Assembly: GCF_017589495.1 (NCBI RefSeq) | Contig: NC_063194.1 | Coordinates: forward strand, 5,650,344 to 5,714,343 | Direction of reading: 5' to 3' | From: Alosa alosa | Lineage: Eukaryota > Chordata > Actinopteri > Clupeiformes > Clupeidae | Length of the DNA: 64,000 nucleotides | Part shown: piece by piece, positions 12,094 to 23,622 of the stretch | Numbering within the stretch: position 1 is the stretch's first letter | Layout of the letters: each line of letters begins with the position of its first letter | Program-made: the position numbers and the translations under genes | Notes under the pieces: model-generated | Seen by the model: only the letters and a program-made list of their open reading frames with translations | Databases searched by the model: none | What the model was told of the DNA's origin: nothing

Positions 12094-15000
12094 ATGGAGC
12101 AGCCCCTTCATAAGGTAATCATGCAATTGCGGCTGTCATTTTCTCCAAGGTAACGTTAGCGGCAGCAGCAGTAGCACTATCAGAAGCAGGATACGGGCTG
12201 TCAAGGCTAGGTTGTCATTCCATGGAGGAAATGCAGGACGAACAGGAATTCCCTGCCAAACACAGCGTGTTCCTGTGACAGTTAATGTGAATTGGACTAA
12301 TGTTATTTTGAAACAATTTCCATTGTTATTCAATAGTATCAAGACACGTTAATGCTAAGTGGGAAACCTTGTTCATTTAAGCATGGGATACTGTAGCTAG
12401 CAATAGCCATCTAATGACGTATCAGTTTATGCGGTCGATCGCGGATACCCGGCCAGCTCGTGCCAGTGCTGATGTGTGTTTTTACATTAGCTCTTAATGA
12501 GCAAGGGCATTTCAATTTAGCTAATAGCTCGGCAGTCTCCCAATTCTGCTGCGTTTCACGTGGACACTGGTCAGATTAAAATATCCTGCATGTTTGAGCA
12601 TTTTTGCATATTCAAGCCAACTTAATTTAAAGTGTTATATGACACCTGGAGTCAGACTCCAGGTATTTTGTCACAGAATCGCCACACCCAAACTTGTAAC
12701 TTCGCAAAGGCCATCCTATTATAAGGAGTAGGACATCATCCAGGATACAGGGCAACCAGTCATTCAAGAAGGGGAGTGGTTAGCCTACCTACACTCTGGC
12801 AGAAAACCTAGCTATAGGCTACAATTGTACTGTCAGGATGTAGTCTGAAAATCCAATTAATCTGAATAATTCATTTCAAACCTGTGAAGTGTCTTTGAGT
12901 TGGCAAATTCTTATGTAGACTCTCTCCCTAGACAATGGTGGACCCCATGCTAGCAGAGATGGGGCGAAATCTAAATGATGCCATGAAGATTCTTGAAAAT
13001 GGTCAAAAGTAAGTCATGGGCCGATCTTGTGTTTCAGACATGCACCATTGTTTGCGTTAACCATTTTTGTGAAAGCCAGTGCACTGGCTTCTCCAACAGG
13101 ATAGCTAAATGTACATTAACTTGGGTGCTAGTATCAGTGGTGCTGTAAACTTTTTATCAGTGCAAAGACCTTAGGACCCCAACTGGACCGGCCACAACCA
13201 CTCCACCCCTCTACACACTGAAGATGTCAGAGTGTGTTGATGGCTTTCTGTTGAAGTTCCCTCTCAAAGTATCATAATTATCAAACCATGCAATATTCTC
13301 ATACTTTACTGTATCATAGACAGTTCACATACCGGTACTATGTTTTTCAGCAGCTTTGCCCACATGTATTTAAAGATTGTTGAATAGAAGATAAACTGTA
13401 CTTCTAGGCGGTGTCATTATATCTGTAAGGAACTGAGCATGTTCTGGTATGGTGTTTTAACAGGGAGGCAGACGAAGACTCAGGTCAACGGCGACCCAGC
13501 TGGAGAGATATTCCAGGACCACTACAGGGGGAGTAAGTGGTCCCGTCAGACTCATTGACACAAAAAGTATCAAATATATTTTATTGTTCAAAGAGTAAAA
13601 CATGTTGGAAATCACAAAGGACTGAATTATTTGGGTGAAGACCCTGCTTTCGGAACACTCTCTGAGACAGTGTGGGTGGTGCTAGATTTCTAATAGGTTG
13701 ATCACTATCACATGATTACACATGATTATTAACTGTCATCTTTGTAAAATAAATATTCCTCTCTTGTGTATTTCTTTAACATCCAGTGGTCAGGATGTTG
13801 CCAGTATTCTTCAGCTGGTGCAGAATCTAATGCATGACGACGAAGACAAACAGAGTCATCGGTAAGTTTTGTCCTATCAAATGTTTCATCTATTTTATTC
13901 AGATAGTGTCACACAGATATGATTCAACACTGCTTCAAATAACTTCCAGTAGATTTGGAATGCTTCAAGGGCTAAGAACGACACAGACAAGAAGGATGTC
14001 ACTGTCATGTGATCAAAGTGATCATCAGAAGCATGCATCCTCATTGAGTGTATTCATGCCCAATTAAATGCGGTCAAATCTATAACCACAATATCTTAAG
14101 GTTACTTTATACTCTCTTCACTTCAAATTAGTTATTCAGTCTGCCATGGGGAGAACAGATTATCATAACAGTTTGGTCCTGTTGTGGAACAAGATATACT
14201 TAAATTATGATAACATTCCTGATGTTTCTGAGTCTTTTGAGGCCTTCTTTGTGGCCTTGCTCACACCTTCGTAAGAGGAACTGCACAGGCTGCAGCATAG
14301 GAATTGGGCTCATGTTATTGTCATGCTCACCTGTTTGTGTATGAAACCTTCATCCAAAAAAATGACAATGATGTTTGTTTCTATCCGTCTCCATTTTCTG
14401 TTAAAGTTAAAGTTTAATGGTATTTAGCAGATGCTTTTATCTAAAGCGACACAGACTTGCCGGATTTGTCTGGTCTTTAAAGGAGAATTCCGGTGTGATA
14501 TTGACCTAAAGTGTATTGAAACATGATACCGAGTGTGAACGTATGTCTCATAGCCCATCTCGGCTTGTCCCCTGCACTCCAAAATCTGGCACTAGTTAGC
14601 CGATGCTACCAACAGCTTTTTCAATAGTGGTGCTTTGGCATCGGGCTAGCCATGCAAATAAATCACTGTTTTACACCCATTTACGAGGCTCAATGTATCT
14701 CCACACTTCATTGGTAGACTTCCGAGGGCCCTGACATTTAAAAGCGAGACATTGAGAACTTTGAAAAGCACTGGTAGTTTACTTACAAGACGATTTATAC
14801 AGACAGTATCTTCACAAAGTTTAGCGTTTGCAGCCATCTTGAATTTAGTCCGATAAATTCGAACAGCAGTAAGAATGAACAGGTATGATAAAGGGATCAG
14901 ATTCCAAAAATAATTCAGTGGAAATGCATGGATTCCAGTTTCTTCCAGTAGCAGCAACTGGAATCCATGCATTTCCACTGAATTATTTTTGGAATCTGAT

Positions 15001-17375
15001 CCCTATCATACCTGTTCATTCTTACTCGCTGTTCGAATTAGTAAGTAAGTCTTGTAAGTAAACTACCAGTGCTTTTTCAAAGTTCTCAATGTCTCGCTTT
15101 TAAATGTCAGGGCCCTCGAAGTCTACCAATGAAGTGTGGAGATACATTGAGCCTCGTAAAATGGGTGTAAAACAGTGATTTATATGCATGGCTAGCCCGA
15201 TGCGAAAAGCACCACTATTGAAAAAGCTGTTGGTAGCATCGGCTAACTAGCCCAGATTTTGGAGTGCAGGGGACAAGCCGAGATGGGCTATGAGACATAC
15301 GTTCACACTCGGTATCATGTTTCAATACACTTTAGGTCAATATCACACCGGAATTCTCCTTTAAGTTCTCTACCAACTGTTTTGTTGAAATCAAACTCCT
15401 GTGTACTCAGCACTGTTGTATTTGTGTTGTAAACCCTATTGCTCATCTATCTCCCCACTGGCGTGTGTTCCACCCCTAGCAGGATGCAGTATGTGGGGGA
15501 GCAGGGTCACATGGCCTTGTTGGGGCACAGTCTAGCGGCCTACATCTCAGTGCTGGACCGTGACAGACTCCGCAAGCTGACCACACGCATCCTGTCTGAC
15601 ACTACCCTCTGGCTGTGCAGGCTGTTCAGGTTAGTCAGCATGAAGTGTGAGATATTATCCTCTCCTTTCATTGTGAAAGTTACACCAGGAAGCAATGAAC
15701 TAGAACCTTTTATCACATGGCATATTTTTTTGTAGTTCATTCCAGTTCAGTTCATCTATTTAAGCTGTTAGGAAGTGGTTTTGGGGTATATGCTGTAATA
15801 ATTATCGTCTATCATACCTGTGTGCTGTTTATGCACGATAGAGGAAAGTATAGTTCTATACAATAGACAGTGTCTCCTGTCCACACAGTAGGGAACAGTT
15901 GTACTGCAGGGCTGCTGTACAGTCCAATTGTGAAGGACAGTCTCTGGCTCTCATTTGAGTTGACTCACCAGGTGTTTTTCTGAGAATCTATGAGGAAGTA
16001 AAAAGCTGTTGCAGTGACTGAGCTTTTAAAAGATTTTATTGCTGTATGTGTCCATGCATGACCGCATAGTCGTCTACACACAGTGAACACACACTTGACA
16101 AAATACAGAGTGGAAGTGCATGCACTGTGTCCAGAACCATGGTGATCCTTTAAGTGACCGTGTCTTGGCAGGTATGAGAATGGCTCTGTGTATTACCACG
16201 AAGACGACCGTGAGGGCCTGGTGAAGGTCTGTCGCCTGGTGATAAACGCTCGCTACGAAGAATATTCCACAGAGGGGTTCACTGCGCTCAGCTCCAAACA
16301 GCCGGTCATCTATCAGAGCGCCGCCTGCAGGTCGGGGCTGGGACAGCACCTCTGCAGCCAGGTGTGGACAAAGACATCTTTGCTTCAGTTTCCGTCATTT
16401 CATGATCTGTTATTTTGTGTGGACAGAAGAAGTCAGTTCAGGTTGAATTGAATTCCAGTGATGCGCTTTGACTTGGTGTCTTTAATGTTGTGTGCCACAA
16501 TGATATGTCTTAACCACTTTTCAAAATCTCTCTTTTTTTTCCCTCCTCTTATCAGCTTGGGCTTCCTCTGTCCAGCCTTTGCACTGTGCCCTGTAACACC
16601 ATGTTTGGATCTCAGCATCAAATAGTGAGAAGCCTTTTCCCCTCCTCTTACTTAAGTTCTATGCTTAAGTCCACAGATGTTTTAGATGAGAATGAATACA
16701 TCCGTTTTTATTTGATTCTAGGATGTGGCCTTGTTGGACAAGCTTATTAAAGAAGATGTTGACACGGGGAAGGTCCCTCTGCTGTTGATAGCCAATGCAG
16801 GTCAGACTCCTCCATGTTCCTGGTGTCCTCGTTCTTAGACAGGTTTATCCAGCCACACCTCTCAGCACGAGACTGATCTGATATCCTTTTTGCCCATTCA
16901 GGAACGCCTGGGGCTGGACACACAGATAAACTGGGACGCCTGAAAGAGCTCTGTGTCCAATACAACATATGGCTTCATGTTGAGGGGTGAGTGAATGAAT
17001 GAGTGAGTGAGAGAAAAGCAGAAGTGGTCAAGTGATCAGTATTGCTACTGCTTTTCTTCACTCACAAGAGTTAAATTCTGAAGGGTAGTGGACATAGCCT
17101 GCTTTTGGGACATCCAGTCATTCACTACATAGTGCAGTATATAGTGAAAAACTATATAGTGGTTATTCATTGTTCTGAATGCTCTGAATTTAGGTATAGT
17201 CTGAATATAATCTCTGATATGTTTTGGCTGCTGAGCTTATCTTTGTGTCTTCCAGGGTGAATTTGGCGACTCTGGCCTTGGGTCAAGTCACATCTCCAGT
17301 TATGGTGCGTCCAAGGACTTTGTTATAGTGATTGTCAGCACTTTAAACTGACTGTAATGTTTGCATATCTCTCTT

Positions 17376-17413
<38 letters not shown>

Positions 17414-20400
17414 GCTATCCTCATGCGCTCCAATGTCATTTTGATTTCTCTACATCTCCAGGCAGCTACCAAGAGTGACAGCATGACCCTCACTCCAGGT
17501 CCATGGCTTGGACTTCCTGCTGTGCCAGCTGTCACACTTTATAGACATGAGGACCCAGCTCTGGTGAGCAAAGCACATAAAAAATGTCCTGAGACATTGC
17601 AATTAGAAACTGCTTTGTAGACATTTCTCCGTGCAGTGTTTGTCAACGTTCCCACTTTTTATTTAGTTTAACATTTTGATCATGCCGGATCTAACACAAT
17701 TTTCTCTCTGTTGTTTGACCTCCATGTCATGTGGGGGTGCTGTTTCACATCATGCAGTCTCTGGCAGCGGGACTGACCTCCAGTCAGCCAGTGGAGAAGC
17801 TTCGTGCCCTGCCCCTCTGGCTGTCCCTGCAGTACTTGGGGCATGATGGGATAGTGCAGAGGATTAAGAACGCCACGCAGCTCGTAAGTCTCCCGTCTGG
17901 CAGAGTTTAACTAGGACATGATGCTCTGGAAACACAGCCAGAACACAATGCTCTGGAAAACAGTACTGTTGGTGTCCTGAGTTGGGTCAACAAGTTGTGT
18001 GTTTCTGCAGAGTCAACAGCTGCTGGAGCATCTCAAGACACTGGCCTTAATCAAGACCTCAGTAAGTTTTTTTTATGATTTGCTGCATGTGTTTATGGTG
18101 TTCTTTTGTCATGCTTTGTGATGTGTGTTGTATTTTTTGAAATGGTTCATTTTTTTCCTAATTGGCTTTAAGAACTTTTTTGACTGATTATTATATATTT
18201 ATAATATATCTTTTTTTTTGTTTACATTTTCCAAATTTAAATTGTAAATTTAAAAGTAACATGAACCTTACATAAAAATACATGAGAAGTGCTTGTAGTA
18301 TGTACAGATAGGAAACGCATAAAACATATTAGAAAACTGAAGGATTAATAAATTAATAAGGAAGGGATAATGTATAGAACATCAGTCATTATTGGGAAAA
18401 TAAGTCCCAACAGGGCGAACCGGACCCCGACGTGCCAGCGGAGGGGTTTTGCTTCGCCCTGAAGGGACTTATTTTCCTAATAATGACCGGCGTTCTATAC
18501 ATTATTCCTCTTATTATACGGCTACTTGCCAAAATGAAAAAATAAACTCCACGATATGTTTCTTTACATTTATTTGTTACCATTTCGTTGTGGCTTTTGC
18601 TGAGAAACAAATAGTTCGCAACACACGCTGAACTTGAATCAAACGTTCTTTAGAACACAGCTGATAGACCGTCTGCCTTTACCTTTGAATGAAAATCTGT
18701 TGCCATTGACAGCGGTCATTATTTCAGAGGTCCTTAGACGAAAATAAGGAACCGTAGAACTTTGGGAAATCCCATTCAAGTCAATGGAGCGTTCTACTTG
18801 CATTGTGAAGAGCTGTATAATAATATAATCTAAAGTGCACTATATTTACTTTACTAAATAGAAATACTAAACGTTTCTGCATATCATGTAAATCTAATGG
18901 GATAACATGGCCTTGCATAGGGTAGCCTCATTCTCTCTAAGATGAGATATAGCACTGTATCTCCATCACTATAATCTGGAAAACAGATGTTTTTATATTG
19001 TCCCACAATTAGGATGTCCTTGATGATGAGGTGTCTCTCCTCGAGGCTTTGACCATGGTAAAACTGCAATGATCTGTTAGACTCTTGTGTTCAAGCCTTC
19101 TACTAAAGCAAAGGTTTGGGAGTCTTGTCTGCAAAGGGCCGACATGTCTACAGGACTTGAGCCCAAGTGTTCAGGAGTGCATCTGATTGTCTTTACTAGA
19201 TTCCCTAGATTTAATCAACTGATTGTGGTCCTCAAAAGACTGTTTAGGTATATCAGGTGCGCTCTGCTTGGTAGGCACCAAACCTGCTTGCTTGTCGGCC
19301 CTTTGCGGACAGGCGCTAACCTCTGCCCTAACGCACTGTAGTGAGAACCTGGGTGCCTTGGATTTCAGGCTGGGGTGTCTCACTCACGGCTCCCCCTGCT
19401 GGCTGGGAGTTCTCTCCGGGATGTCCTGGGCTCTCTCATTCTGTCCATTGTAGGTGGGACCAAACCTCTTACCCCACCTTTCCCTCCCTTTCTTTATTTC
19501 CATTTCCCCTCGTTCCACAGCCCCCCCCCCTTCCTCACCATATCCACTCATTCACCCATTCACCCAGTTAAAGTGACAGGGGATTGAGGCACTCATTTAT
19601 GTATTTTTTTTGTTTGTATGGTTTTTGTTGTCGTCCCCGTTGGCTAAATGTGCGTTCACAGGCATGTTGCTAGCCGTATCATCTGGACAATGCCACCGTC
19701 GTAGAGACTGATGACTGCTTGGGTCATCATGGATGGACCTCACTGTGTTTAAAATGGGTTTGGAGCCTCTGTAGACCGAATACAGCAAAGTGAATTAACT
19801 CCCAGGGAATTTGTTTAATTGGCCTTTTGTGAGGGAAGGAGCACATTCCTGTTCAAGGTTTTGGCACAGTACTAACACATTCCTCCGAGGGAGATAACGC
19901 ACAACCAAAGGCTATCCTTGCTGTTGACATAATGGTGAACTAGAATACCAGGAAGAGAATGTCTTTGGGTTTGGGGGTTTTCGAGTATAACCTCTTTGAT
20001 GTGAGGGTTCTCCTCAAAGCTTTGTTCCTCTCTTATCACACATTCTTGGTTAATATTACATTCAGTATTACTAATACAGGTGAGTGTTCGGGTCATTGTC
20101 ACATGTCACCATTGCTTTATTGAACCCCTAAAAGCTTCTTTACTGAAACAGACCTTCAACTTGAGTGTAAAACACAGGAATGTCCATTGTGCATGAGAGT
20201 CCTGGGCATTAGCTTTCTCAGTTGTGTATTACAGTGGGCTAGCGCGCGCACACACCAGCATGCAGCAGGTCCACTCCTGGCACTGTTAAACAAAGGACTC
20301 TGTTTCCTAAACGTTGCATGAGATTAAGTCAAGCTGGCACTCCACACAGTGGTCATGCAGACGTGTTTTACCAGTCAGACAAGCACGGCCTGTAATCCAG

Positions 20401-23400
20401 TCTGAAAACAAAAAGCATCTCCATGACATTACCTTGAAGCATTTCTAACAAATCCCTGTCTCACAAACTCATACGGCAATGCTGACGGTTACTGTATGTC
20501 TCTTGCTCTCTTGAAAATCAAGTGCATATACTCTTTCCAGTGTGCAGATTTTGTGGGGTTAAGTTGTGCTCCCTCTTGCATGTCCACCAGGTGGAGGATG
20601 AGCTGAACTCTCCAGTGGTGGTGTTCAGGTTCTCCCAGGACACCAGTGCAGGTGAGGCCACCTGCTGGATCCACCTCAGCCATTACACCCAGTGTCTGCT
20701 AATGAGATTGACTGAAACCAGCCAGAAATGATCAGTTTACTTGGAAACAAATGGAAGGATGCAAAAAAATACACACTTTTTTTTGATCAAGTAGTGAGCC
20801 ATGTAAAAAGATAGGACATAACATTATACATGTTTTTAAATTGTTTTTGCAATTACTCAGGCTTAATAAGGCTGTCAAGTTTTCTTAAATATATATTTTT
20901 CCTATAGACTTAATTGCACTGTTAAGCCAATGAAATTAAAGCATTTAAGCATTTGTTTTCCCCCAAGGTATGTTTACATTTTACTCAATTGCTTTTGTCT
21001 ATTTAGCATCCAGTGGTGGATCTCTGGAGGGCTATTTCCCTGGAGAAAAGGAAGTCCAAGATGCTCTCAACAGATGGGTATGCTTCATAATTATACATTT
21101 TATAATGTCACTGTTCTGCACAAAAGTTTTACAATTATTGTCTTCAACCTGTGAGGTTCTGGTTGATATTTTATATCTAAAGGTTCTATGAAACAAAACA
21201 AGAACCCTATAATATTTATGAAACCATTTTCATGGGATTTATAGACAAATAGCATGGTAGAGGTCCAAATACCATTTATTCTCTGTGTGTATCTGTACAG
21301 CTCGGAGAGGAGTTGGCCCAGCAGGTACCGTCCAGTGGGGTAGACGTGGTAGAGTTGGAGGACGAGGGCACCTGTGTCCGCTTCAACCCACTCATGACTG
21401 CTGCAGGTATGGACAGGTTGGATGCAAACTGACCCTGTGAACGTCCAAATCTAGGGAAAGCTGTTTTTTTTTAAGGAAAATAAATACTGTTAAAAATCTT
21501 TTCTTCTTCTTCAGTGGTGCATAAGAGTGCCATGTAAAAATAACATTAGGGTCCAAGTGCCCACGGGGACCCAGGTTCTAATCCGACCTGCGGTCATATC
21601 CCGGTCCCACTCCATCTCTCTCTCTCTCTCTCTGTCAATCTTCACCGTCCTATTCAAATATAAGGCAAAAAGCCCAAAATATATACTTAAACAATTTAGG
21701 CCCATGTGCCCACAGGGACCTGGGTTCAAATCCAGACTTGTCGCTGTCCTATCTGAATGAAGATATATAAAAAAAAAAAACATATTTAAATCTTTATCTA
21801 CTGATCTCCTGCTCATTATTCTGCAGTAGCCACATTTAATTACAGGCCAGGGAAATGCCTGAGTGTAAATAGAAATGTCATCTGAACACTTTCAGTGTTG
21901 GGGACCCAGGAGTCCGACATCAAAGCTTTGGTGGAGAAGCTGACAGACGTGGTGCCTCTTCTGAGCAGCACGCTGCGCTTCAGGCAGGACTTCAGGGAGG
22001 AGATCCACCACCAAGCCGCCCTTACCTACATAGAGGACCTCAGCTGGCCGGGCCTGGGTGCCATAAGGTGAAAGGTCAAGGGTTACGGGGTCATAGAGGC
22101 GTATTTTGTTGTGATAATTGTTCATCACAACTAGCTTAGTCAGTCTTGAGTCATTTTGTGCTGCCTTATCTACATGACTTGTTCTGTTAAAGTACACACC
22201 CATGGACAAGCATTATTTTAGCATACAAAGCAATTTTGAAATATAAGCACAATATATGTTAAATCATCCAATATATATTAAAAATGACACACAAAAAAAT
22301 CCTGTTAAATAAGTTGTAATTACATCTTTTAATGACCATGTGGATGGTCTGTTCTCCTAGGTATGAGCCTCAGTGTGAGCAGGATGACGACAACAAGAGG
22401 CAACAGGATGTGGAGAGGATCAATGGAGACATGCTGAAGAAACTAATGGAGTTAGATGCAGACATCTCCTTCTCCACTGGTAACACTTTACAACACAATG
22501 CTTCTTAAATTAATCATTCATACACATTTATATCATTCTGCCATGTCAAATGGCTTGTATAGCACTTTGGTAAACAATCTGTTAAATGTGCTCTATAAAT
22601 AAATGTGCTCTATGACTTGACTTCATTACATAATAAAATGTGATCAAGAGAACTTTTAGTGTCACACAAAAGGTCATCATTTCTTTTTTGGGTTTGCTGG
22701 TGTGTCTGTTGACGCCTCCAGAGACTCATATCTAAATCTGCTTTCACAGATCATCCAGTGCTAGTGTGTTCTCACACTAGAAATAAGGGCTGCACGACCT
22801 GGGGGAAATATTGCCATTTTTCTGAGAGATATTGTGATTGCGATTTGATTTGTAATATACTGTAGTAATTGAAAGTAAAGCTTCAGTTCAGTATTCTAAA
22901 TTTCGCTTTAAGTTGGGCCACTTGTGATTGGTGAGCATGCCTGGTGCATGAGAAGCACAGCGCTTCTGCACTCCTAGATAAGCTTCACTGTCTGTCACAC
23001 AAGGAGGATGACATAAATACCGTAATTTCCCAACTATTAGCCACCGCTTATACATTGATTTTGCAAAATGTCTTCAGCTATGAGGTTAATACACAGGGCA
23101 GTTAATATGGTATTAATATGGTTTCGTTTTTTTAACTTGCATAAAACACTGTCCTGTGGCTTATACACAATGCGGCTAATACACAGGAAATTACTGTATA
23201 AAAGTAATAGATGTGACAAGATTTTGCAAAGACAGAGTTGCAAGCTGCATTATTAATTGCAGCCTTTATTAATTCCATTAGTTCAAATTGCAATTTTGAT
23301 TTAAAAAATATTAATTGTGCGGCCCTACTTGAAATGCAATGTCATCCTTCTTGCACCACCCAGGTCCAGAGTTTGGTAATGAGACTAACTGCATATACGT

Positions 23401-23543
23401 GGGGTTGGCGACTGAGGATCTTGATGTGGCAGAGCTGGTGCAAACCATTGCAGCAACTGGGAGGGACCTTGAAGAAAGCAGCAAGGTATGCTAGCTCGGT
23501 TTTAATGGAGCCCTAACATCTCAAAAGTTTTTGGACTATGTTG

Positions 23544-23622
<79 letters not shown>

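Noticed and set aside
19087..19587. Overlapping open frames of 70-84 codons in pdxdc1 intron 13
   Set aside because: No family similarity, no splice support, and low-complexity composition.
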